From Bradyrhizobium sp. SZCCT0148 (GTDB lineage Bacteria > Pseudomonadota > Alphaproteobacteria > Rhizobiales > Xanthobacteraceae): DNA of 64,000 nucleotides. The notes below the pieces were generated by a model. It was not told the origin of the DNA. It saw only the letters and a list, made by a program, of their open reading frames with translations, and did not search any database. A program made the translations under genes and the position numbers. This document shows positions 32,782 through 41,213 of the stretch, piece after piece. Location of the stretch: positions 186,001 to 250,000 of the forward strand of contig NZ_JAFCKT010000001.1 of the NCBI RefSeq assembly GCF_018129985.1, read 5' to 3'. Position 1 is the first letter of the stretch. The number at the start of each line of letters is the position of its first letter.

Positions 32782-33930
32782 CTACACCGGAAAGGTCAGC
32801 GACTTCGCCAGCCTCACCAGGTCGACCTGACGCCGGCAGCCCGTCTTTTCGAAGACGTGGATGAGATGGCTTTTCACGGTGCTGATGGACACGCCAAGCA
32901 TCGTGGAGATGGCGTCACGCGTCTGTCCATCGCAGATGAGTTCGAAGATGCGAATCTCGGCCGGCGTGAGATCATAGAGCTGGACGAGCGCATCGTGCGG
33001 CAGTCGCGGCGGCCCGGAAGCTGACGCCACGAACACGGCGGCGGTGGCTCGCTGGATCAGGCCGGATCGCATCGGGCTGCGCCGCAGCGGCAGCACATGG
33101 ATGACGAGAGGATCGCCGCTCGGGCGCGGGATTGGAATGCCGATGCCCTTCTGGCCGAGTGTCGCCTCGTCCTGCGCCGCTTGCGCGATGGCCGATTGCA
33201 ATGCCGTGGTGGTTGCCGTGGACTGAACGGCGATCCGGCCATCTTGCGCCAGAATCGGCTCTCCGGCATCGAGCATCGCGGTGGCGGCGGCGTTGCTGTG
33301 AACGATATTCGAATCTTCGTCTGCCAGCACGACGCCGACCGCCAAGGCTTCGACTGTTGCGGCGAATGTCGCGGCCTCCACCGCCTTCATATCGAACAGA
33401 TTGCTGATCGTCACGGCGCGTCGGATGTGGGGAGCCAGAAGCCGCAACCCGCCGATTTGCCCATCGTCGATGGGGCCGGCTGATTCGTGTTGGCTGAAGA
33501 TCGCATTTCCGACCATCGCCTTGTCGCGAACAAGGCCGACGGCAACGGCATCGAACAGGCCCTTGGGCATGGCCCACTCGCGGTAATAGCGGTTGCTGGA
33601 GATGACGTCCTGTCCGACGGCCTGGGACTGAACGATTGGCTCGCCCAACGGATATTGCTGGATACGCGCCGCGCCGCCCCAGAGCTCGATGATATCGGGC
33701 CCGTAAGCGATCGCGTTCCAGGCCATCAGTGAGAGGTCGGATCCGGAGACCGCGTTCACTACGGCCTTCATGTTGGTGAGGCTGGCAACCGAGAGCGCGC
33801 CGGTGGCGAAGCCGAACTCGGTGCAGATCTCGTCGAGAACTGTGGTCCAGCGCCCGGGTGTGATCACGCAATCATAGATCCCACCGATGAGATCCGAGAA
33901 TTTTTCGACCGAAGCCTGCTGCTGCATTCC
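32782..33930 (-). CDS. LuxR-type helix-turn-helix transcriptional regulator
   Basis: 382 residues from the ATG at 33930 (389 from 33951). The N-terminal two thirds resemble a PAS/GAF-like sensory region with a segment VEALAVGVVLADEDSNIVHSNAAATAML; the C-terminus is a LuxR/FixJ HTH: LTPAEIRIFELICDGQTRDAISTMLGVSISTVKSHLIHVFEKTG. No response-regulator receiver domain. The ligand or signal is unknown; the gene stands alone and is divergent from a small secreted protein gene. Confidence 0.85.
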   Translation of the reverse strand, partial: GMQQQASVEKFSDLIGGIYDCVITPGRWTTVLDEICTEFGFATGALSVASLTNMKAVVNAVSGSDLSLMAWNAIAYGPDIIELWGGAARIQQYPLGEPIVQSQAVGQDVISSNRYYREWAMPKGLFDAVAVGLVRDKAMVGNAIFSQHESAGPIDDGQIGGLRLLAPHIRRAVTISNLFDMKAVEAATFAATVEALAVGVVLADEDSNIVHSNAAATAMLDAGEPILAQDGRIAVQSTATTTALQSAIAQAAQDEATLGQKGIGIPIPRPSGDPLVIHVLPLRRSPMRSGLIQRATAAVFVASASGPPRLPHDALVQLYDLTPAEIRIFELICDGQTRDAISTMLGVSISTVKSHLIHVFEKTGCRRQVDLVRLAKSLTFPV

Positions 33931-33951
33931 GAATTGCTCACATGAAATCAC

Positions 33952-34270
33952 TGACGTTATTCAGAAGCCGCATAGCGAAACGGCGTCATCCGGCGACGGT
34001 AGGGGCGCAACCGACCGAGTTTATCATTGCGATCCAAAGCGCAAAAGGGAACGCCGAACACAAGTGCTTGGGTTTCGTCGGCAGCAATCATGGAGCGTTG
34101 TGAATGTCGGGCCCCTCGGCGTCTGATTAAAATCACGGCAGCCGTGGTGCGCATGCGGTTGGCAACCCTGACCGAGTTGCAATTTTATACAACGCAACTT
34201 CGAATCGCGTGTGTTAGCATTCCCCCGGGGGATGGAATTAACCGTCTCCCGTTTTTGGAGGGATATGGTC
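33952..34270. other. Intergenic region between divergent genes
   Basis: About 320 bp with lower GC than its neighbours. It must hold the promoters of the LuxR-type gene and of the secreted protein gene at 34271. A TTGCAATTTTATACAACGCAAC stretch contains short inverted GTTGC/GCAAC ends. No gene is convincing here. Confidence 0.45.
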
Positions 34271-34768
34271 ATGACGTTGTCAAGCGTTGTTGCGCGTTCC
34301 GCCGTCGCCATCCCGTCGATAGCTCTGCTGATGTGCGGTCTGAGTGGAACGGCAGAGTCGCAACCGACGCCCGCCGACACCAGGCTTCCCAGCGTCACGG
34401 TCGAGGCACCGAAGCAGATGGCGAGGCCGCACCGGGCCGCCCATCATGCCGTTGGCCGCAGTACCAGGGTCGTCGCAACCTCGCCAACCCCGGCATCGGC
34501 CGCAACGAACTCGGATGCCGCGAAGCTTGCCAGGCTTGCCGCCACGACGAACAACTGTGTCGGCGGTTGCCAATCTAGCTTCAAGACGGGCAACCAGCCC
34601 TGGGTTGGCTGCAGCGCCACGGGCGGCGTGTATTCGGCAACATGCCGCAATGTCGGCAACTACAAGAGTTACGACGAGTGCAAGGAAGCCGGGCGCCTCA
34701 CCGGCTGGCGGTCAGGTGAGACATCAGCGTATTGCAGCAGCGTGGCGTTGGCGGCGGGCTGGCGTTGA
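34271..34768 (+). CDS. Secreted cysteine-containing hypothetical protein
   Basis: 165 residues from the ATG at 34271, placed eight bases after GGAGGG (an ATG at 34265 is too close). Signal peptide of about 30 residues ending near GTAES-QPT, a low-complexity Pro/Ala/His linker, then a compact C-terminal domain with six cysteines (NNCVGGCQSSF, WVGCSATGG, TCRNVGNYKSYDECKEA, AYCSSV). Disulfide-bonded periplasmic or secreted protein; no family recognised. Confidence 0.72.
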   Translation: MTLSSVVARSAVAIPSIALLMCGLSGTAESQPTPADTRLPSVTVEAPKQMARPHRAAHHAVGRSTRVVATSPTPASAATNSDAAKLARLAATTNNCVGGCQSSFKTGNQPWVGCSATGGVYSATCRNVGNYKSYDECKEAGRLTGWRSGETSAYCSSVALAAGWR

Positions 34769-34934
34769 CGTTGCTGCGGCTGCTCGCGTGCCTCTCCTCC
34801 GATCGAACGACGCGCGATTGCCAGCGGAGGCGATGAACCCAGCGCGTGACCCGTGACACATTTTTTTCCCACGGGCCAACCTAGCTTTGCCGTCAGGTGG
34901 TTCGCAGTGATCCACCAGGCAAAGGACAAGTCTC

Positions 34935-35114
34935 ATGCGCAATACCATCCTTGCGGCTTTCGCGGCGATCATGTTGGCAGGTGCGGTGACGCCGGCGAGC
35001 GCACTGACCATCGTGCGCGATCATCGCGACCCGCCCATCGTGCGCGACCACCGCACTCAGACCATCGTCAGGGACCACCGCACGCAGCCCGAGGTCCGCG
35101 ATCACCGGCACTAA
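34935..35114 (+). CDS. Small secreted repeat peptide (VRDHR repeats)
   Basis: A 59-residue frame with AAGGA eight bases before its ATG. Residues 1-23 form a signal peptide (MRNTILAAFAAIMLAGAVTP, ASA). The mature part is four copies of a 9-11 residue unit: TIVRDHRDPP, IVRDHRTQT, IVRDHRTQP, EVRDHRH. A stem-loop follows 13 bp after the stop. The unit is rich in Arg, Asp and His, so metal or anion binding is conceivable. I do not recognise the family. Confidence 0.65.
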   Translation: MRNTILAAFAAIMLAGAVTPASALTIVRDHRDPPIVRDHRTQTIVRDHRTQPEVRDHRH

Positions 35115-35127
35115 GCGTCCCGGCGGC

Positions 35128-35154
35128 GGAGCCGAACCGGACAGGTTCGGCTCC
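35128..35154. terminator. Hairpin after the repeat-peptide gene
   Basis: GGAGCCGAACC and GGTTCGGCTCC form a perfect 11 bp stem with a five-base loop, 13 bp after the stop codon. No T-run follows, so termination strength is uncertain. Confidence 0.6.
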
Positions 35155-35287
35155 GTGTCGCGTCATGCGAGGTCCGACCATCCTCTGCGCGTGGCGCGGA
35201 TGTCCATTCGCGATTGTGCGGCTTGAGCACGCGCCAGGTTCCCGCCGCCATGCTATGGCTGCCTCCGCAACTTCCCGCGAGGCCGCC

Positions 35288-35950
35288 ATGCTCCCCATTC
35301 CCGCCGATATCTTCACCGAGCCCGAGGACGTCTCGCCCGACGGCCTTGCCAATCTCGGTCCGCTCCGCCGTCTCGCGGGGCATTGGCAGGCGGACAAGGG
35401 TATCGACATCAATCCGAAGGCGGCGGGGCCGGAGCGGCGGACCTTCATCGAGCGCATCCGTATGGACCCGATCGATCCGCAGGCCAACGGGCCGCAGCTG
35501 TTGTACGGGCTGCGCTATCACATCCACATCAACACGCCCGAAGAAGACATCACCTTCCACGACCAGGTCGGCTATTGGCTGTGGGAGCCCGCGACCGGGC
35601 TGATCATGCAGACGCTGGCGATTCCGCGTGGGCAGGTGCTGCTGGCCTCGGGCAGGGCCGGGCCCGACGACAGGGAGATCTCGGTCGCCGCAAAGCGCGG
35701 CGACACCGGCTACGGCATCTGCTCCACGGATTTTCTGGAACAGGCGTTCCGCACCGACTCCTATCGTTGCGACATCACCTTCAACGACGACGGCAGCTGG
35801 ACCTATCTGATCCAGACCGCGTTGTTCGTGCGCGGCGCGCCGTTCGACCATCGCGACACCAACACGCTGCAGCTCGTCGCGCCTCCAAAGCTCAATCCGC
35901 TCGCGGTGATCGTGAATGATCGTGCCAGGGCCGATGGGCCGGCGGTGTGA
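35288..35950 (+). CDS. Heme-binding beta-barrel (nitrobindin/DUF1794-like) protein
   Basis: 220 residues from the ATG at 35288 (an ATG at 35255 adds 11). LGPLRRLAGHWQADKGIDINPK resembles the start of the FABP-like heme-binding barrel family, followed by YGLRYHIHINTPEEDITFHDQVGYWLWEPATGLIMQTLAIPRGQ. The paired histidines and the EPATG segment fit this family. Heme binding is inferred, not shown. It precedes a DHFR-fold gene by 21 bp on the same strand. Confidence 0.78.
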   Translation: MLPIPADIFTEPEDVSPDGLANLGPLRRLAGHWQADKGIDINPKAAGPERRTFIERIRMDPIDPQANGPQLLYGLRYHIHINTPEEDITFHDQVGYWLWEPATGLIMQTLAIPRGQVLLASGRAGPDDREISVAAKRGDTGYGICSTDFLEQAFRTDSYRCDITFNDDGSWTYLIQTALFVRGAPFDHRDTNTLQLVAPPKLNPLAVIVNDRARADGPAV

Positions 35951-35971
35951 AGCGCGGCGTCGGAGACCAGC

Positions 35972-36679
35972 ATGAAGCCCTATGTCATCTGCCTGATGCA
36001 TTCCAGCCTCGATGGCCGCACGCATCCCAGTCGCTGGCGCCCGAAGGGTGCGGGCACGGACTGGTTCGAGAAGATCCATGACGAACTCGGCGGCGATGCC
36101 TGGGTGATCGGCCGCGTCACCGGCTCGGAGTTTGCCAAGGGCCAGCCCTACCCCGCGACGGACATGAAGCTGCCGCGTGAAAACTGGTTCGCGCGGCGCG
36201 ACGCCAAGACCTATGGAATCGTGCTCGATGCGCAGGGCAAGATCGGCTGGGGCCGCCCGGACATCGGCGGCGATCCGATCGTCGTCGTGCTGACCGAGGG
36301 CGTGCCGGATTCGCATCTCGCCGGCCTGCGCGGCGAGGGCGTATCCTACATCTTCGCCGGCCAATCCGAGCTCGATCTGGCGCTGGCGCTCGACATCCTC
36401 CACCACGAACTCGGGGTGAAGCGGCTGCTGGTCGAAGGCGGCGGCGTCGCCAATGGCGCGTTCCTGCGGGCTGGTCTGATCGACGAGTTCAATCTGATCC
36501 TCAGCCCCGCGATCGACGGCGCCACGGGCGCGCCCTTCGTGTTCTCTTCGACGGAGGCCGATAGCGATAAGCGCGCACCGATCGCCGCGATGTCGCTGGA
36601 GAGCACGCGCGAACTCGGCGGCGGCGTCCTGCTGTTGCGTTACCTGATCGAGAACGATCCGCAAGCCGTGAGCCGGTAA
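35972..36679 (+). CDS. Dihydrofolate reductase-fold protein (RibD C-terminal family)
   Basis: 235 residues. It matches the RibD_C domain: PYVICLMHSSLDGRTHPSRW at the start, ELGGDAWVIGRVTGSEFAKG, and the NADPH-binding GVKRLLVEGGGVANGAFLRAGLIDEFNLILSPAIDG. Stand-alone RibD_C proteins reduce pyrimidine or other compounds with NADPH. No deaminase domain, so it is not the housekeeping RibD. Starts 21 bp after the heme-binding gene and nine bases before the amine oxidase, suggesting an operon. Confidence 0.86.
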   Translation: MKPYVICLMHSSLDGRTHPSRWRPKGAGTDWFEKIHDELGGDAWVIGRVTGSEFAKGQPYPATDMKLPRENWFARRDAKTYGIVLDAQGKIGWGRPDIGGDPIVVVLTEGVPDSHLAGLRGEGVSYIFAGQSELDLALALDILHHELGVKRLLVEGGGVANGAFLRAGLIDEFNLILSPAIDGATGAPFVFSSTEADSDKRAPIAAMSLESTRELGGGVLLLRYLIENDPQAVSR

Positions 36680-36688
36680 GGCGCGGTC

Positions 36689-37960
36689 ATGCCCGAGGCA
36701 TCACAGCATATCGTCATCGTTGGCGCGGGGGCAGCCGGCCTGATGGCGGCGCGCGAGCTGGCGCGGGCCGGCCGCAAGGTGACGGTGCTGGAGGCGCGCG
36801 AGCGTTGCGGCGGCCGTATCCATCCGTTGCCGGACGCGGAGTTCGGCTATCGCGCCGAAGCCGGCGCCGAATTCGTCCATGGCGAGGCACCGGTCACGCG
36901 CGGGTTGCTGCGCGAGGCCGGGCTGTCCCTTCACGAAATCGCAGGCGAGCGGTGGAGCTTCGACGGGACGACGCTCTCGCGCGAAGACCGCGACGATCCG
37001 CACGAAGCCGAGCTGCAAGCCGTGCTTCGGGACCTGAAGGAAGATCTCCCCGTCGCCGAATTCCTGCGCCGGCATTTCGCCGGGGAGAAATACGCGCCGA
37101 TGCGCCGTTCGATCGAGCGGATGGTCGAGGGCTACGACGCGGCCGACCCCGAGCGCGCCTCGACGCTGGCGCTGCGCGAGGAATGGATGGATGGCGGGCA
37201 CGCCGCGCAGGCGCGCATCGATGGCGGCTATGGCGCGCTGATCGACTTCCTGGTGGCTGACTGCCGCCGGTTGGGAGTGACTCTCCAGCTCGGCTGCGTA
37301 GTCTCGGCGATCGAGGATAACAGCGATAGGGCGGCCGTTCGCTGCGTCGGCGGCGATGTCCATGGCTGCGATCGCGTGATCCTCACGGTACCGTTGCCTT
37401 TGCTGCGCGAGGTGGCGCTGCCGGCGAGCGTACGCGAGAAGCTTGCTGCGGCGGGCGACATCGGCTTCGGCAACGTCATCAAGATCCTGCTGTGCTTCGC
37501 GCGGCCATGGTGGCAAGAGCGACACCTGGATCTGGCGGGCATGACCTTCCTGTTGTCGGAGAGGGCCATCCCGGTGTGGTGGACGCAATATCCGAGAGGG
37601 CAAGCCGTGCTGACCGGCTGGTTCGGCGGCCCGCGCACGGCAGGGTTGGACAGCCTCGATCCGCAAGGATTGGTCGAGGCCGGACTCGATTCGCTCGCCG
37701 CCATCTTCAAGCTGTCGCGCGAAGACGTCGCGCGCGATCTCGTGGCCGCGGCGGCGACCAACTGGGCGCATGATCCCTTTGCCCGCGGGGCCTATTCCTG
37801 GGCGACGCCACGAACGCGCGCTGCACAAGAAATTCTCGCGCGCGCCGATGGTCGGGTGCTGTTCTCCGGAGAAGCGCTCTATCGCGGCCGTGACATGGGC
37901 ACGGTGGAAGCCGCGCTGGCGAGCGGGTTGATGACGGCGGGACTTATCCTGCGAGGCTAA
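36689..37960 (+). CDS. Flavin monoamine oxidase family protein
   Basis: 423 residues. FAD motif IVIVGAGAAGLMAARELARAG at 8-28, then LEARERCGGRI (GG motif), and C-terminal GRVLFSGEALYRGRDMGTVEAALASG, the typical FAD pyrophosphate-contact region of MAO/polyamine-oxidase-type enzymes. No signal peptide. Substrate unknown. It sits nine bases after the RibD_C gene and ends at a strong hairpin. Confidence 0.87.
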   Translation: MPEASQHIVIVGAGAAGLMAARELARAGRKVTVLEARERCGGRIHPLPDAEFGYRAEAGAEFVHGEAPVTRGLLREAGLSLHEIAGERWSFDGTTLSREDRDDPHEAELQAVLRDLKEDLPVAEFLRRHFAGEKYAPMRRSIERMVEGYDAADPERASTLALREEWMDGGHAAQARIDGGYGALIDFLVADCRRLGVTLQLGCVVSAIEDNSDRAAVRCVGGDVHGCDRVILTVPLPLLREVALPASVREKLAAAGDIGFGNVIKILLCFARPWWQERHLDLAGMTFLLSERAIPVWWTQYPRGQAVLTGWFGGPRTAGLDSLDPQGLVEAGLDSLAAIFKLSREDVARDLVAAAATNWAHDPFARGAYSWATPRTRAAQEILARADGRVLFSGEALYRGRDMGTVEAALASGLMTAGLILRG

Positions 37961-37967
37961 AGAAAAA

Positions 37968-37987
37968 GGCCCGCATTTCTGCGGGCC
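37968..37987. terminator. Intrinsic terminator between convergent genes
   Basis: GGCCCGCA-TTTC-TGCGGGCC: eight-base stem with a four-base loop. Read on the minus strand it is followed by TTTTTCT, a good rho-independent terminator for the gene at 37995-38315; it may also stop the plus-strand operon. Confidence 0.85.
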
Positions 37988-37994
37988 TCATCTC

Positions 37995-38315
37995 TTACCA
38001 GCGTCCGCCGCCGAAGCTGAACGTCACGCCGGGACCGCCGCCGCCGTAATAACCATACGGTCCGCCGCCGTAGTAGCCGTGATGGCGCGGATAATAACCA
38101 TAGTTCCGGTGGTGCGGACGATAATAGCCGTGATGGCGGTGGTGAGGACGCCAATGATGATGGCGATGTCCATGGTGCCGGTGCTGCGCGCTGATGTCGG
38201 TCGATTGGGCAGCGGGCGCGTTCTGCTTTGCGCTCGAGTTGCCGGCCGCGTTCGCCGCCGATCCGCCGGCAAGCGCCGCAGCCCCGACCGCGATCGCGAC
38301 AATGAGATACTTCAT
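37995..38315 (-). CDS. Secreted His/Tyr/Gly-rich small protein
   Basis: 106 residues: signal peptide (MKYLIVAIAVGAAALAGGSA, cleavage near ANA-AG), then HHGHRHHHWRPHHRHHGYY runs and YGYYPRHHGYYGGGPYGYYGGGG repeats. The composition suggests binding of divalent metals by the exported mature part; similar small proteins are frequent in Bradyrhizobium. No domain is recognised. Followed by an intrinsic terminator. Confidence 0.75.
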   Translation of the reverse strand: MKYLIVAIAVGAAALAGGSAANAAGNSSAKQNAPAAQSTDISAQHRHHGHRHHHWRPHHRHHGYYRPHHRNYGYYPRHHGYYGGGPYGYYGGGGPGVTFSFGGGRW

Positions 38316-38480
38316 GGTGTCATCACTCCAGTTGAATGTCGTGAGACAACAGATGGGTGTCTGCTCCGTTCCGGCTAGCGCGGGCGTCGAAACGACGCAG
38401 CACGGCGTGCGATGTGCGGCGAATGAGCGTACGCAGCGACATCTATTGTCGCATCGTCGGCTTTGATCGCATTGCTGCCA

Positions 38481-39050
38481 TTACTTGGCCGCGAATGACG
38501 CGACCACGTCGGCGGTTGTGACGATGCGCGCAAACTCTCCGTTGAGGTTCGACAGCGTCATCGCATGGATTTCCTCGGCTGAATGCTCGTCGCCGTCGGG
38601 CCCGATGCGGTCGAAGGTCCATGTCGCATCGCGCACCAGGTGCGCGTCGAAGGCGAGATTACCGGCCATCCGCGTTGTCGTCTCCACGCAGTGATTGGTG
38701 GTGGCACCGCAGATCACGAGCGTGCCGATGCGGCCAGCACGCAGGCGCTGCTCCAGGTCGGTGCCGATGAAGGCACTGTTGACGCGCTTGACGATCACGG
38801 TCTCGCCCGGCTGCTCGCGGGCCTCGTCCTTGACGGCATAGCCGGACCGCGACGGCAGAAACGGCGAAGTCGACTTCGTGCCTTCATGGCGGATATGAAA
38901 GATCGGCGCGCCGTGCGTCCTGAAAGCCCCCAGCAGATCAGCGATGCGCGCCACCGCATCCGGATTGTTGCGCCGCTTTCCCGCCGCTTCCCATTCGTCG
39001 AACGCGCGCTGGACGTCGACGACGATGAGGGCGGGGAGGGGGTGAGGCAT
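38481..39050 (-). CDS. Isochorismatase-family cysteine hydrolase
   Basis: 189 residues from the ATG at 39050 (preceded by GGGGAGG region); the upstream frame lacks homology. The catalytic Asp-Lys-Cys triad is seen as Asp12 (IVVDVQRAF), the lysine of VIVKRVNSAF and the cysteine of GATTNHCVETT. Such enzymes hydrolyse amides or vinyl ethers (nicotinamidase, N-carbamoylsarcosine amidase, isochorismatase). The exact substrate cannot be read from sequence. Divergent from the acyl-CoA ligase. Confidence 0.88.
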   Translation of the reverse strand: MPHPLPALIVVDVQRAFDEWEAAGKRRNNPDAVARIADLLGAFRTHGAPIFHIRHEGTKSTSPFLPSRSGYAVKDEAREQPGETVIVKRVNSAFIGTDLEQRLRAGRIGTLVICGATTNHCVETTTRMAGNLAFDAHLVRDATWTFDRIGPDGDEHSAEEIHAMTLSNLNGEFARIVTTADVVASFAAK

Positions 39051-39241
39051 GGAGAGTTCTCGCGGGCTGCGGATGCGAATATGAGGGGCGACGGAAATGG
39101 TGCGCAATGCCAAACTTCCCTCGTTTCGAGACGGCTTGTGCCCGGCTGCGGAAACAGTGCTCCGCGCTGCACCGTGGCCGGGATACGGAGTGAGTTGCGC
39201 CACCTTGCTGAGGATCAAAGCGGCGGGAACTGGCCGGTCTA

Positions 39242-41119
39242 ATGTCCACGTCCCACATGGATGCAGTACCGACCGAGTTGCGAAAGGACGCCATGCCCGA
39301 ACCGACGAGTCGACCGGACGGACTTGCCGGGATCAGGACGCTGCCGCAACTCTTGCGCTGGCGCGTCAGGGCGACGCCGACAGCGGAGGCGTATCGACAT
39401 TTCGATGCGACCGCGCAGCGCTGGATCAGCCAGTCCTGGCACGAGATCGATGCGGAATTCGAGCTGTGGCGGCGCTCGCTCGCAGCGGAGGAGTTTGCGC
39501 CGGGCGAGCGGGTCGCCATCCTGATGCCGAACGGCATCGCGCATATCGCCATGGACCAGGCTGCGCTGTCGCGCGGCCTCGTGCCGGTGCCGATGCATGC
39601 CGTCGACAACCCCGATAGCATCGCCTACGTCTTGGTCGATTCCGGCGCGCTGCTGCTGTTCGTCGATACGCTGGAGCGCTGGCAGGCGATCGTGGCGACC
39701 GGCCAGTCGCTCGACCATCTCAAACGTGTCGTCTGCGCGGATGCAGGCGGGCTGATCACGCCGGATGGGCGTATCGTCGGGCTCGACCACTGGCTCGCGC
39801 AGGCCCCCGGCGCGAGCGCGCCGCTGCCCGACGTCGCGATACAGCCGGACGACCTTGCCGCCATCGTCTACACCTCGGGCACGACCGGGCGGCCGAAGGG
39901 CGTGATGCTGTCACACGCCAACGTGGTCGCTAATGTGAAGACGATCGCGCACCGCATCGCCGCCGAACCTGGCGACGTCTTCCTGTCCTTCCTGCCGCTC
40001 TCGCACACGTTCGAGCGCACCGGCGGCTATTACTACCCGATTGCGGCCGGCGCCTGCGTCGCCTATGCCCGCTCGGTGCCGCAACTCTCGGAGGATCTGA
40101 AGCATGTGCGGCCGACGGTGCTGGTCTCGGTGCCCAGGATCTACGAGCGCATCTACGCGCTGATCATGCAGCATCGCGCTTCAGCGGGAAGCATCGAGCG
40201 CGCGCTGCTCGACCTCACCATCGCCGTCGGAGGGCGGCGTTTCGATGCGCGGCAGCGGCATGGCGTGCCGTCGCTGCTCGAGCGGCTGGCCTGGCCGCTG
40301 CTGAAGCGGATCGTCGCCGACAAGGTGCTGGCCCAGCTGGGCGGCCGCCTGCGTGTCGCGGTCTCCGGCGGCGCGCCGATCGCCGCACCCGTCATTCGCC
40401 TGTTCCTTGCGCTCGGGCTCGACGTGCTTCAGGGCTACGGCATGACCGAGACCTCGCCGGTGGTCTCCGTCAACACCATCGACGACAATGATCCGCACTC
40501 GGTCGGCCATGTCCTCGACGGCGTCGAGGTCAAGCTGGGCGAGAACGACGAATTGCTGGTACGCGGTCCCAGCGTGATGGTCGGCTATTGGCACAAGCCG
40601 GCGGAGACGCGCCGCGTCAAGGACGCCGACGGCTGGCTGCATACCGGCGACCAGGCCCGAATCGAGAACGGGCGCATCACCATCACCGGCCGCATCAAGG
40701 ATATCCTGGTGACGTCGACGGGCGAAAAGATCGCGCCGGTGGACCTGGAGACCGCGATCCTCACCGATCCCCTGTTCGAGCAGGCGCTTGTGGTCGGCGA
40801 GCAGCGGCCGTTCCTCACCGCGCTGGTGGTGCTCAATGCGAAAGCCTGGGTGCAGGAGAAGGAAAGGCTGGCCGCTAGCGGCAAGCAAGGCGGCGCGGCG
40901 GAACGGGCTGCGCTGCTGTCGAGAATAGCGGCGACCGTGAAGTCTTATCCGTCCTACGCGACACCGCGCGCGGTGTGGTGGACGCTTGACCCGTGGACCA
41001 TCGCAAGCGGCCTGCTCACGCCGACGCTGAAGAACAAGCGGCCTGCGCTCGAGCGCCGATTCGCGGAGGAGATCGAACACGTTTATGCGAAGAAGCCTGC
41101 GGCGATAACGTCGACGTGA
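39242..41119 (+). CDS. Long-chain fatty acid--CoA ligase (AMP-binding)
   Basis: 625 residues. AMP-forming acyl-CoA synthetase with the P-loop-like motif YTSGTTGRPKGVM, GYGMTETSPVVSVN, TGDQARIENGRITITGRIKDILVTSTGEKIAP. Length and the FACS-type segment FLSFLPLSHTFERTGGYYYPI indicate a long-chain enzyme of the FadD15/ACSL type with a long C-terminal region. It is followed by oleate hydratase 95 bp later, suggesting fatty-acid handling as the shared task. Confidence 0.9.
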   Translation: MSTSHMDAVPTELRKDAMPEPTSRPDGLAGIRTLPQLLRWRVRATPTAEAYRHFDATAQRWISQSWHEIDAEFELWRRSLAAEEFAPGERVAILMPNGIAHIAMDQAALSRGLVPVPMHAVDNPDSIAYVLVDSGALLLFVDTLERWQAIVATGQSLDHLKRVVCADAGGLITPDGRIVGLDHWLAQAPGASAPLPDVAIQPDDLAAIVYTSGTTGRPKGVMLSHANVVANVKTIAHRIAAEPGDVFLSFLPLSHTFERTGGYYYPIAAGACVAYARSVPQLSEDLKHVRPTVLVSVPRIYERIYALIMQHRASAGSIERALLDLTIAVGGRRFDARQRHGVPSLLERLAWPLLKRIVADKVLAQLGGRLRVAVSGGAPIAAPVIRLFLALGLDVLQGYGMTETSPVVSVNTIDDNDPHSVGHVLDGVEVKLGENDELLVRGPSVMVGYWHKPAETRRVKDADGWLHTGDQARIENGRITITGRIKDILVTSTGEKIAPVDLETAILTDPLFEQALVVGEQRPFLTALVVLNAKAWVQEKERLAASGKQGGAAERAALLSRIAATVKSYPSYATPRAVWWTLDPWTIASGLLTPTLKNKRPALERRFAEEIEHVYAKKPAAITST

Positions 41120-41213
41120 TGTCGCCTCGTGTCCCGCTTGATCCAGCGCAACCTGGGTCGCTGCCTCGCGGTGCAATGTCATCGCCGAGTTCGAACGGTC
41201 ATCGAGGCAGGTC

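Noticed and set aside
34040..34090. EcfG-type stress promoter (GGAAC ... GTTT) upstream of the secreted protein
   Set aside because: The spacer is too long for the known consensus and the -10 lacks the leading C; match is no better than chance.
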